DNA from: Diploptera punctata | Lineage: Eukaryota > Arthropoda > Insecta > Blattodea > Blaberidae | Direction of reading: 5' to 3' | NCBI GenBank assembly: GCA_030220185.1 | Contig: JASPKZ010004565.1 | Coordinates: 174,001 to 238,000, forward strand | Length of the DNA stretch: 64,000 bases | In this document: positions 20,965-31,154 of the stretch, one piece after another | How the letters are laid out: each line of letters begins with the position of its first letter | Numbering within the stretch: the stretch's first letter is position 1 | Notes under the pieces: model-generated | The model's input: only the letters and a program-made list of their open reading frames with translations | Databases searched by the model: none | What the model was told of the DNA's origin: nothing | Translations under genes and position numbers: made by a program

Positions 20965-21115
20965 TACGATCCTACAGAAAATCCCCAAAGCTGTTTATAA
21001 TTATATACCAAGAGGACGAAAATCACTGGGCCGTCCTATGAAACGCTGGAGGGAAATTTTTCTACAGGATCGTAACAGGCCTTGGCCTAATACTTGGAAG
21101 GAAGAAGAAGAAGAA
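20965..21115 (+). mobile_element. LINE-c tail at the centre of F2
   Basis: Encodes IPKAVYNYIPRGRKSLGRPM and KRWREIFLQDRNRPWPNTW, then (GAA)n. This is the standard LINE-c C-terminus. Its non-coding end recurs reverse-complemented on the left. Confidence 0.72.
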
Positions 21116-21310
21116 ACAAGAAGACACACATTTAAGTGGATTCTTTTTGTTCGTTTTCTTCTGATTTATTTAAAATATTAAATTAATTACACCAACTGAC
21201 GTATCCAAAAGGATATATTACGAATTTAAGAGTTAAATTCGACGTTTCGTTTACTAATGCGGTAGACATCTTCAGGAGACATCTGCAGCCGACAGTTGAG
21301 GAGTTCACAG

Positions 21311-22464
21311 AGAGCACGCAGAATCTCCTGGAGATATCTACCGCAGTAGTAGAGTTTAAACAAAACTGGACCACGTTCATTCAGTCTGGAAGACCAGCCG
21401 TAGTTAATACACCCGCCAAGCCTACAATCCAACAAAAAGTAAAATTAATTTCTCTCCAAGGAATGCATTTCTTATTTTATCCGTATTGTTTTTTGAAGGC
21501 TTCTTCTAAGATAATCAAATTCAACTGTTCTCTCTTTTCTTAACGTATAAATAATTTCACGTTACTAAAAAGTATTTTAACGGTTATTACATAATTTCGT
21601 GTCACTTGAGAATAAATGAATGTCTTCATTTATTCCAGTGTTACTGTAATATTTGTAATGCCTGATTACACACACTCATAAAGTAGAATTATCTACGTTA
21701 CAAGAATTGAAAGTGAAAGATCTTAAATCATCCGTAGAAACTCACTTTCAATTCTTGTACACTAACTAATTAACTGCAAGAACCGATAACTGAAATAACT
21801 CTTCTCATACACATTCAGTTCTTATCGCACATTTTTGTCTGCAATCCCTTGATCTGATAAAATCCTTATCTTTAATTTGTTACACACCTCGTATAAATAC
21901 AGCGTATCACGAAAATTAATTGTACACCATTTTTATTACCATATAGAACTTGACAAAAGCAGTGCGGACCAGTGATCTGGAAAGTAAAAAAAAAAAAAGT
22001 CACGTTGAATTTGAGCAAGTTTCTTTTGCGGGAACGGTGAGTTGCGTCCCAGAACCAGAAAATCTCGCTACTTGCGGCCCAGATGAGTACGCTGGGTAAG
22101 TGAGTTGCGGCCCAGGTAAGTTCGCTGGGTACGTAAGTTGCGGCCCTTGGGTGGTGTTAGATACGTAGGTTGTTTTTAGAGAATTTAAGGGTCACCAAAT
22201 CCATCACAAAAACAAGCCTACATTCCCTTTTACAGGCTTAGGACTGTTGGCGGCATGGTAAAATGTTGGTTTGTATGTTATTAAAAACATCCATTTATTA
22301 AATACTGTCATGCTATTTTACTTTCATTAATTGGAAACGGGCAAAAATTTTAAAAGGAACTGACTTTATATACTGAAATCTAGTAACAGTTTTTTTCTTC
22401 CAGAGCAAGCATTTTTCCAGGGTGGATTTCGTTCGTTTCCCTTTGCTCCTTAAATAAATATATA
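21311..22464. other. Mostly unassigned; short tandem repeat inside
   Basis: 21311-21400 continues with F1-like sequence (CTACCGCAGTAGTAGA). At about 22073-22150 a 33-bp unit is repeated two and a half times (GTTGCGGCCCAG ... CGCTGGGTA). The rest holds no recognised gene. Confidence 0.45.
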
Positions 22465-23335
22465 TTTCAGACTGTATATAAGGAAGGCTTACAACTCAAT
22501 GGTATTAATAAGCTGTTATTTTATGCTGATGATGTAGTATTATTGGCCGATAGCGAGGAGATACTAAAGGACAACACGCACACACTATTGAGTAACACTA
22601 AGAAATTAGGACTGGAAGTAAATATCAATAAAACTAAATATATGGTCACATGTAGAAATTCATTATATAATGGAAATGGACAGCTAATGACAAATGAGGG
22701 AAATTTTGAGGAGGTGGCTGAATTCAAGTACCTAGGAACAATAATCACAAATAGGATGAGATGCACAAAGAAATTAAACATAGGCTCAATTCTGGAAATG
22801 CGTGCTATTATGCATTGCAGAGAGACTTGATGTCCCAACTCCTTTCAAAAAACGTTAAGCTGAAAATACATAAAACTGTTAGTCTACCAGTTATATTATA
22901 TGGGTGCGAAACATGGACTCTTACTTTAAGGGAGGAAAGGAGATTACGAGTATTTGAGAATAAAGTACTTAGGAAAATTTTTGGACCAAAGAGACATGAA
23001 CAGACACGTGAATGGAGAAGACTACATAACAATGAACTACATGGTCTTTACAGGAAGCCAGATATAATAGAAGCAGTTAAGTCTCGTAGACTGCGATGGG
23101 CAGGCATGTTGCACGTATGGGGAATGGGAGACTTGCATGGAAGCTTCTTGTAGGAAAGCCAGAGGGGAGTTGGTAGACCAAGAATGAGGTGGGAGAACAA
23201 CATTAACTATGATTTGAGGGAAGTAGATTATACAGGGAATGATTGGAAAGCATTAGTTCAGGATAGGGATGTATGGAGAGCTTATGTCCGCGCGGCCATG
23301 AACCTACGGGTTTGATAGTGCCAGTGAGTAAGTAA
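22465..23335 (+). mobile_element. LINE-a copy with the YADD catalytic motif
   Basis: Encodes LQLNGINKLLFYADDVVLLA (the RT catalytic YADD), LGLEVNINKTKYMVT, EEVAEFKYLGTIIT, VILYGCETWTLTLREERRLR and RRLRWAG. Frameshifts lie near 22754, 22827 and 23105. It ends ACGGGTTTGATAGTGCCAGTG then GTAAGTAAGTAGG. The polymerase fingers domain and endonuclease are missing (5' truncation), so it is inactive. Confidence 0.9.
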
Positions 23336-23419
23336 GTAGGTAAGACCTTAACCACTCAATTGTTTATAACAAACGCAAATATTCCCAAACAAAAATATTA
23401 TTTTACTATTATTATTATT

Positions 23420-23545
23420 TTGAAAACACCATCGTGCAAAATATAATGTACAACGAACGTTTGTGAAGTGTTTTACAGAATCTCTTACTTCCTTCTGTAA
23501 AAACCACGTCCCAACCTCGCATCGTAATGTACTGTTTTACATAAA
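23420..23545 (+). repeat. Dispersed repeat R3, copy 2
   Basis: Counterpart of 2440-2605 in the opposite orientation; shares AAACACCATCG, AACGTTTGTGAAGTGTTTTA and CCCAACCTCGCATCGTAAT. This copy lacks about 40 bp present in the other. Confidence 0.5.
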
Positions 23546-23609
23546 TGAATGTTCTTCTTACTTTTTTACCTTTAAAATGTTATTTAATCAGTCCTTTTTA
23601 CTTTCTTTA

Positions 23610-24505
23610 TCGAAAATACTGTGCCGGACCGAACCACGCTCTGGTAAACCATAATTTGCACCGGCGTAACCACTCTCTGTGCTACCAGAACTTGCAGCGG
23701 CGGAGGCTGGATCAAACCGTTATTGTTGATAACTATTTTGATTGGAAAGCATAGATTGTTCAAATTGTGACATCTTTGCCCGGGCCCATAGAGGCAAAGA
23801 GGAATTCAACTTTCTTTACTCAATTCTCCCAATACGTAATGTTTTCTGACTTATAAAATACAATCGTGGAAGCTTTGGGATAAAGGAACTAACACACGCT
23901 TGAGTAAGCTTTTGGAATTTGACTTAGACATCTGACTAATGCTAACTACTGAATGAATAGGCATAGGCTTAAGTAAAAACCACAACTAAAGCTTTTAATC
24001 CGAGTCAAAATTTAGTCAGATATGATATAAGTATAAATAAATAAATAAATATTCGCTTTACAAAGAAAAGAAATCATAATAGATCATCTATAGAAAAAGA
24101 AAATATGAAATAAATCAACATACATACATAATCACTCACTCTAGTCCAGCCTCGGGTTGGGGGAAATACTGTCCTAGCGTCCACCCTGGCTCACTGGACT
24201 AAACAAACATAATCAGCTCTCCTGAGCTGCTCTGACCAGACTCCAACAGTGACTACGTAGATGATGATTCGATGTTACAAAACACAGCTATTTATGAGAG
24301 TTCACAGGGAGAGGGGGGTGCGCGATAGCACAGGGTGCGCACTGAAGAAAGGAAGGGATAGATAGGAAAGCATTTGGCACTGTTCATAAAGATGACACTC
24401 GAGATGGAGACGCGATGGCGTATAGTTTGCGCAGTAAGACGTAATTCCTGTATCGAAATGTCCATTTCGGTACAATACGTGTCAATGATTTTAAAGATTT
24501 TATTA
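23610..24505 (+). repeat. Dispersed repeat R2, copy A
   Basis: Matches 29185-30950 in reverse orientation in several ordered blocks: GTAACCAC, CATAGATTGTTCAAAT, TTTGCCCGGGCCCATA, CACACGCTTGAGTAAGCTTT, GACCAGACTCCAACAGT, AAAACACAGCT, CATTTGGCACTGTTCA, TGGAGACGCGATG, GCGCAGTA, and ends after TTTCGGTACAAT. It is about 900 bp long with no open frame. No terminal repeats or poly(A) were recognised; class unknown. Confidence 0.68.
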
Positions 24506-25629
24506 ACCCGAGAATTGGTTCGTTTTCAGGAGAATGTATAAAATTTTAAGTCACATGTCAAGAGAAATCCTTGTGTTAAGCTGTGGAACATTTGAAGTCA
24601 AACATGAGATTGAGGGCACTTTATTTAGGATAAAGGATATTGGATTGATGGAAACTGTTAATGTTCATAAATTAAATACAATATTAGATCTGGAACTTTA
24701 TTATCTCGACATTCAGTGTTCTAATTCTACTGTCCGATCATAGCATTTTCCAGCAAAGCAGACCGCATCCTTCCCTTCGCAATCTTCATCTTGTTTGCAA
24801 GGTTTGAGAAGGACAGACACTGGAGAAAAATAATACATTTTGTGTTAAATTGGAAATTCATATCAGAGCTAGTCTTATTTTTTTAAATCTGATATATAAA
24901 TGACCTTTGATCTGTCCTATACGGATAAGCTTTCTGTTAGCAGTACTACAGCCAACGTAGCTCGCTGGGGCATTTAAGCAACCATGCACCTCCATTACCA
25001 ACAACGTAAAAATACTGTCATTGGGAAGTCAGATTTTTTTTAAGTTTAATTAATTTACACTTACTGTAAAAACTGAAAAATTCTTTAAAGATAATTTCGA
25101 TTGAATTTTGTTAAAAGTTTCAATCTTTGTATCATAATTAATTACTGTTTACCTTATTGGCACATTAGATCTTGTCATATGTCTAAAATATATTGGTACA
25201 ATTTGGAATATATGCCCAGTTTCCTCTGTATTATCAATCCTTAAACGGAAATAGTTAATTTCCTCATTTACTTTGTAACTTCCTTCTTTGTCCTAAATGT
25301 ATTAGCACAAAATATCGAGATTGTGTGATTCTTCAGAAACAAATTAAGTCTCAAATTAGAGCCTAATAATATAAACATACATGCACTTGATTGTCTCATT
25401 CCTGGAACTGTTAAACTCTAATGAGTTACATTTGTTAATAATAATTACTTTATTTCAATTATTAAAAACAATTGTACCTTATAAAACAGTCGTCCTCAAC
25501 TATGACTAGAGCATGGAACTCCACTTCCCAGTCATGTCAGGGACTGTCAATCGCTATCATTATTCAAATCCAAATTAACTGATATCTTAAGTTCGACACA
25601 ATGAAAACATTAACTGCATAACAACTATA
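24506..25629. other. No recognised gene
   Basis: About 1.1 kb of AT-rich sequence between R2 copy A and a LINE-d tail. Short frames (for example 24534-24743) lack recognisable features. Confidence 0.35.
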
Positions 25630-25879
25630 TAGAGCATTCCATTAATAGTCATCTAGGAAGCTAGTTACTTTATTTTACATAATTTAAATTTTATTATATT
25701 CTATGTTTTTGTTAGTATTAGCTAGTATTAGATCACATCATCTTTGTATTTTGTTTAGTCTGTATTTTAATAATATCTTAAAATTGTAATATGTATGTAA
25801 TTTTTTGTATAATTTTACTATTCGCTGGTTGAGTGGAAGAGAAGGCCTTATGGCCTTAACTCTGCCAGCTAAAATAAAA

Positions 25880-25927
<48 letters not shown>
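25630..25927 (+). mobile_element. LINE-d 3' UTR and (ATT)n tail
   Basis: AT-rich 3' UTR, then GCTGGTTGAGTGGAAGAG, AAGGCCTTATGGCCTTAACT, CTGCCAGCTAAAATAAAAC and about 15 ATT units. The hairpin GGCCTTATGGCC is intact. Confidence 0.78.
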
Positions 25928-25928
<1 letters not shown>

Positions 25929-26767
25929 ACTTCTGTTGTAAACGTCGTCACACTATTAAAATTCAAGGACTTTCAAAGACATGGTTCATCCTCAGGAATT
26001 CTTTTGGTACTGAAATTATTTGTATATTTCATATAAAGGTTTTTGGTTGTTGGGTGTGTTCTCATTTAGCAAATTTTTATTTTCTGCTTCCTTGATAATT
26101 TCTATCTCTTCCAGGATATTGATTTATAATTTATAAGTAATTACTTTATTAATAATATACTTACTTGTCACAACAAACAAAAGACTTGTGAATAACAATA
26201 CAAGGCTGAAGCTCCACATCTTTACTAATTCTTCTTTTGTTCGCTTCTTAATGTTCACTTGTTTGTGTTTTTGCAGGTATATAAAGCAAAGTACACATAA
26301 AATGTGCAATTTGAATATCTTTTAATTATACAAATTTGGTAATTAATAATTTTATTATAATTTAGATATCGAAATAATTCGAGTTAAAATGCACGTGTTA
26401 TCAACACACTAAAATAATTTACATTGTATTGCTAAAAATACATTTACGTTTATAGTCAAAGTACCAGCTAGTTTCAAGTTTCAAAATTTAATAAACTATT
26501 TAGTTCCTTGATAATAAATGTTAATTAAGGCTATTTAATATTCCTATTGTTAGTTTCAAGTTATTTGATCCATTAAATCCAATTTATGACGTAATTAAAG
26601 ACATTAATAAATTCAATAAAAGTTGTATTTTACTACATTTTTCACAACGTTTGTACAGAAGCGGTTGATAAAAGTTACAATTCTGATCATTCTCACTCAG
26701 TGAAGCCTGCTTCTATCATTGTTGTGTTTGTTTCCTTTGTTATCCGTAATTTTGTTCCATTTGCCTA

Positions 26768-26769
<2 letters not shown>
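25928..26769. other. No recognised feature
   Basis: AT-rich, no frames or repeats recognised. Confidence 0.35.
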
Positions 26770-26849
<80 letters not shown>

Positions 26850-26884
26850 CCTCTCTCTCTCCCCCTCTCTCTCTCCCCCTCTCT
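26770..26884. repeat. (CT)n microsatellite
   Basis: CT dinucleotides with CCCCCT interruptions, followed by a T/C-rich region to about 27060. Leu/Ser-rich frames across it are artefacts. Confidence 0.9.
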
Positions 26885-27149
26885 ATTTCCTTATTTTTGT
26901 TTTATTCTCTTTCTTTTTTCTTTTTTTTTCTTTTTCTCTTTCCATCTCTCGATCTTTCTCCAACTAATTCTCTCTTTTACCCTTCTCTTTATCCTTTTCT
27001 CTCTTTTTGTGCCTTTATTTCTTCTTATATTCTTACTGTTTACGAAATTTATCTCTTTTCTCATATATAGACTCTATACTACAGTATAGCTACAATTCGT
27101 TATTCCCGACTGGAGAAATGAGTAAAGGATTTACTATTATATGAATAAA

Positions 27150-27199
<50 letters not shown>

Positions 27200-27201
<2 letters not shown>

Positions 27202-28090
27202 GGGTATTTCATGAAGGATGCGCAAACTTAAATGGTTGAAAGTACACGATAATAGAAGCAACAATCTCCCAATAAACATGGGTCCGCAAATGAGCCTTTT
27301 GCGAGATAATTACGAATGTATGGGTTATAAACCACCACTGACTTCATTGTAAACATCGTCCTAGTTAGTAGAAATTTATTTGAATTTAGACTTTACTATT
27401 AATTTTTCATCTCATTTTGTTCACATTTCACAGTTCACTTCACTTATGGGTTACCTGTTAGAGGAGATGTTAAAGTGTCTTCCTTGCATCTGGATGCAAT
27501 ACTGAGCTCGTCTCTGCAATGAATGTCGAATTCATTCGAAAACCCCTGAATCATTTCTGAATTTTTGACAAGCATGTACAACTCTCTGCTCAAGTTCTTC
27601 AATCGTGTTAACGGGTGTGCTGTACACTTCGCTTTTGAGGTGAAACCAGACATTAAAATCCAAAGGATTTAGATCAGGTGATCTTGGAGGCCAAGGTACA
27701 GATCCGCCTCGACCTATCCATCTTTGCCCGTATCTGCGCGTTAGATGCCGTCTCACAGCAGCAGCAAAATGTGCCGGAGCTCCATCATGCATGTACCACA
27801 AACTCCGACGTTGCTGTGAAGGGAAACATCCTCAAGCAATCCTGGAAGATGACGCCGCAGAAACCTAAGGTACCTCCGTCCATTAAGTTTTCGTGGAAGA
27901 ATGTGTGGCCCACTGAGATAATCACCTAGTACGATGTTACAAACAATGACGTCAGTGGCGGCTTGTAACCATACATTCGTAATTATCTCGCAAACGGCTC
28001 GTTTGCGGACCCATGTTTATTCGAACATTGTTGCTTCTATTATCATGTACTTTCAACCATTTAAGTTTGCGCCATCCTTTATGAAACACC

Positions 28091-28093
<3 letters not shown>
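27200..28093 (-). mobile_element. mariner-family transposon with DD41D signature
   Basis: Left end CAGGGTATTTCATGAAGG and reverse-complemented right end CAGGGTGTTTCATAAAGG begin terminal inverted repeats that match for about 150 bp (AACTTAAATGGTTGAAAGTA, AACATGGGTCCGCAAA, GATAATTACGAATGTATG). It sits in a (TA)n tract, with TA to the right. The interior carries a broken transposase on the minus strand. At 894 bp it is shorter than a full mariner of about 1.3 kb. Confidence 0.82.
27532..27801 (-). pseudogene. mariner transposase remnant
   Basis: The frame contains MHDGAPAHF (second catalytic Asp), RWIGRGGSVPWPPRSPDLNP and LDFNVWFHLKSEVY (third acidic residue). Counting from the D of HDGAP to the D of NPLDF gives 41 residues between them, that is DD41D, the spacing I associate with the rosa/Visitor-type mariners. 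The first Asp and the helix-turn-helix domain are missing and the C-terminus is out of frame. A transposase that cuts and pastes at TA; not functional here. Confidence 0.8.

Positions 28094-28139
<46 letters not shown>
28094..28139. repeat. (TA)n microsatellite between two TIR elements
   Basis: About 23 TA units separating the mariner from the next element. A similar tract (27153-27195) lies at the mariner's other end. Confidence 0.9.
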
Positions 28140-28142
<3 letters not shown>

Positions 28143-28653
28143 GGTGTAACAGGACCTCACCGACAAAATTATAGGGATGATAGACCATGCAGAAAGGATT
28201 TTTTTTGTGGGGGAACATATAGTCGCAAACACGTCACTTACGAGTTACGCACAGATAAAGGTGTTCACCAGTAAGGGTCGTAATTGAATACAAACAATTC
28301 TACACATATCATGTTATTAAAAATACATGTTTTTATAATAAGTGTTGTGACGACGTCAAAAAGAATCCTGCCATGCTCGGCCGTGCTGGCCGATCGTTGC
28401 TGCGATGATATCAAACATGCAATGAGGCACAGGGTCGACAGTTTGAACACTTATTGTAAATACATGCCTTTTTCAATAAAATCGTAAGTGTACAATCGTT
28501 TGTATTCAATTCCGACCCTTACGGGTGAACACCTTTATCTGTGCATAACTCAAAGGACGTGTTTGCAACTATATGTTCCTTTAGAAAAAATGATCCCCTC
28601 TGCATGACCTATCATCTCTATTATTTTGTCGGTGAGGTCCTGTTACACTCTCT
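28140..28653. mobile_element. Long-TIR MITE M2, mariner-like
   Basis: Begins CAGGGTGTAACAGGACCTCA and ends with its reverse complement (TGAGGTCCTGTTACACTCTC), followed by TA. The arms are about 155 bp (28140-28292 and about 28490-28653) and share GGTGTTCACC, TTTATCTGTGCATAACTC and ACATATAGT-type blocks. The 200-bp centre encodes no intact transposase; AMRHRVDSLNTYC near 28425 is faintly like a mariner C-terminus. Confidence 0.75.
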
Positions 28654-28700
28654 ATAGCCTATATAATCTTTATTAAATAAATATTAAATATATTCACATC

Positions 28701-28862
28701 TCTCTCTCTCTCTCCATATCTCTCTCTCTCTCTCCATATCTCTCTCTCTCTCTCCATATCTCTCTCTCTCTCTCCATCTCTCTCTCTCTCTCTCCATCTC
28801 TCTCTCTCTCTCTCTCCATCTCCTCTCTCTCTCTCCATCTCTCTCTCTCTCCATCTCTCTCT

Positions 28863-28901
<39 letters not shown>
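28701..28901. repeat. (CT)n with CCATAT interruptions
   Basis: A higher-order array: CT runs of 14-20 bp separated by CCATAT or CCAT, giving a unit of about 21-22 bp repeated some nine times, then a pure CT run. Confidence 0.9.
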
Positions 28902-28904
<3 letters not shown>

Positions 28905-29649
28905 TAGTTTAACCTTTCCCTTTGTATGTACTTGTAGATATACAGTAGGTGTATAACGATTCTAGGATAGGAGGGATATCTCTGGCAAGAGAGAATTTTT
29001 AACTTAGGATCACATATATAATTATTTGTCCATTCTTGGATTTTTAGGGATATCCGGATGAAATACCAGTTCAATACCAGGAGCACCTTTAAGACAAACG
29101 AAAAATATAAAGATATTAAAAATATCACATTTAGAAAATACCATTATCGAATTATCCCTATTTATTAAAATACAGTTACTCACATGCGTTTAATTAATGT
29201 ATTTAAATTGTACCGAAATCAAGATTTCGATACATGGATTACGTCATACTGCGCAACCAATATGTACGTCATCGCGTCTCCATTTCTTCGGTGATATTAG
29301 TGAACAGTGCCAAATGTTCTCCTACTTACCCCCTCCTTTCCTACTACGCGCCGTGTGCTATGGCGCATACTCCCCTCTTCTAGTGAACTCTCATATAGAG
29401 CTGTGTTTTCTAACATCAGATAGTAATCTGTTTATATACCGTTGGAGTCAGGTCGATACAGGTCAGATGAGCTTATTTGGTTTATTAGTCCTTTAGGCCA
29501 GGGTAGGGCCACAAGGACCGTGAACCCTAGCCCTTGGCTAGACTAGTGTGTATGTATTGTTTTTGTATTGATGATCGATGAGAGTACTATTGTTTCTATT
29601 GTTAACTTACTTTTAATGTCAAACTATTATCTTTTATTTATTTCATTGT

Positions 29650-30045
29650 TACGCGGTGGACTAGTGGTTATGCTCCTTGCCTCTGGTCCCGAGGGTCGCG
29701 GGTTCAAACCCGGCCGGGGTCGATGGATTTTTTTAGGACGGAAAAATCCAAGGAGCAAGTCCTCCGGGAGAGTCTTTAAGCCGTGGGTCCCGAGTCTGAA
29801 GATTTTCAGGCTCGTAAAAAATCCTTGAGCCTGAATGAAAAGGCCTCTAAGCAAAATTTACCGAATTTTCCCGTCCTAGTATTACCTTGGTTTCTTAGAT
29901 GTCAGTATGAGGCGGAACGCTGACCACGGACCACTCAAAATGACATATATACGAAAACAAGTGTAACTAAATTAGTATGGTTCAAATTCATCCCTGTAGG
30001 GGGAGAGGGCCTAAATCTCTGTAAAGGGAAAAACATAGGCTTACA
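29650..30045 (+). mobile_element. SINE-C, full length
   Basis: Head GCGGTGGACTAGTGGTTATG, B box GGGTTCAAACCCGG, body with GGATTTTTTTAGGACGGAAA and AGGCCTCTAAGCAAAATTTA, and the 3' part CCTGTAGGGGGAGAGGGCC then TCTGTAAAGGGAAAA. About 390 bp, the best copy for defining the family. Confidence 0.85.
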
Positions 30046-30330
30046 TTACAATACAATATATCTGACTGTTTCTTGACTCGCATTAAACTTTAATTATCTA
30101 ATTTTAAATCCTTCTGCCAATTGATTTAGTAGCTAGCCTATGTCAGATTGAAGGTAAAGTTCCAAAGCTTACTCAAGCGTGTGTGAGTTCCTCTTTCCTT
30201 AAAGCTTCCACGATTATAGTCTGCGTAGCTTACTACATATTGCATGTTAGCAATTCATTAAGGAAAGTTGAATTAATCTTTGTCTTTTATGGGCCCGGGC
30301 AAATATATCTAAATTTGAGCAGTCTATGTT

Positions 30331-30833
30331 ATCTTCGTCTTCTTCTTCTTCTTCCTTTCATGTGATAGATCTAGTGGTCTGTTACGGTCTCAATCCAACG
30401 TTTGAAGGGTCTGCCCAAAGATCTCTTGCCTGGTGGCTGGTAATTTAAGATCTGACGTGGTATTCTTGTTCTGCTCATTCTTCGTACGTGAGATTTCCAG
30501 TTGTTTCTGTATTTTTGTACATATTCCATGACTGAGTCTGTTTGTAATTCTTTGAGAATCTCAGAATTGCTTTTATGGTCTGTCCTTGAATAGCCCGCAG
30601 TACGTCTCATAAATTTCATTTCTGCCGCAGTTAGTCTTTGTTCATCTACACTGCGAATAGTCCAGGCCTCACAACATAATATGGGTCTGGCCAGTGTTTT
30701 ATAAATTCTAGTTCGTGTGTGTTGCTGTACTGTGTTTGGCTTGAAAATATTATTTATAATTCCTGTTACTCTGTTAAATTTTATAATTTGACTAAAATAT
30801 TTTTCTTCTTCGTATGTAACTTGGTTTCGCACC
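30331..30833 (-). mobile_element. LINE-c copy with target duplication
   Basis: Minus strand encodes GIINNIFKPNTVQQHTRTRI, YKTLARPIL, AEMKFMRRTAGYSRTDHK, SHVRRMSRTRIPRQILNY and GRPFKRWIETVTDH, then a (GAA)n tail at the left edge. CTATGTT flanks it (30324-30330 and 30834-30840). A small deletion removes YGS before EAWTIRS. It is nearly identical in coding content to 37385-37817. Confidence 0.85.
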
Positions 30834-31154
30834 CTATGTTTCCTATTCAAAGTATTTATCAACAACATTGGTACGATCCAGCGCCAACACGTGGGTTCAA
30901 GTCCCGGTGCAATTAATGGTAGCACTGAGCGTGGTTACGCCGCCGGCACAAAATTAAATAGAACTTATCGCCAATACATTTCTTGGTATTTTATTAATGG
31001 CATCGAGGCGGAAAATATGTTAAATAAAGCCTTGGGTTCGAATCTAAACATTGAAAATTTCGTAGAACATATTCCCTATATCAAAACAGCACACATTAAT
31101 GAAAAATCGGTGAAGGTTTGTCATTAGATTTAATTCAAATTATAATATTCGAGC

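Larger units (their letters stand above)
20343..21310. mobile_element. Compound foldback palindrome F2
   Basis: Two arms of about 240 bp. The left arm is 20343-20463 plus 20862-20985, split by a SINE-C; the right arm is about 21060-21310. Both read CTCCTCAACTGTCG, CATTAGTAAACGAAACGTCG, CCTTTTGGATACGTCAGTTGG, TTTTAAATAAATCAGAA and CCAAGTATTAGGCCAAGG toward the centre. Each arm joins a piece of foldback F1, a piggyBac-MITE end and a LINE-c tail in the same order, so the whole compound was duplicated in inverted orientation. Confidence 0.75.
29185..30950 (-). repeat. Dispersed repeat R2, copy B, with two insertions
   Basis: Reverse-complement counterpart of 23610-24505. Its unit is interrupted by SINE-C (29650-30045) and by a LINE-c copy (30331-30833); removing these restores the same block order as copy A. 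The inner limit is the sequence just after TTTCGGTACAAT in both. The frame at 30891-31127 beyond it is not recognised. Confidence 0.66.

Noticed and set aside
22521..22838. Reverse-strand frames opposite LINE-a RT copies (also near 3125, 57041 and 36343)
   Set aside because: They are shadows of the LINE-a coding strand and recur wherever that element occurs.
26700..27089. 129-codon hydrophobic frame
   Set aside because: It is a Leu/Ser translation of (CT)n and T-rich DNA.
23610..30950. Polinton/Maverick-like element with R2 as long terminal inverted repeats
   Set aside because: The 4.7-kb interior has no polymerase, integrase, protease or capsid frames; it is microsatellites and mariner-type elements.
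30891..31127. 78-codon frame at the outer end of R2 copy B
   Set aside because: Part overlaps the repeat and its tRNA-like CAAGTCCCGG scrap; no homology recognised and no second copy of the frame.
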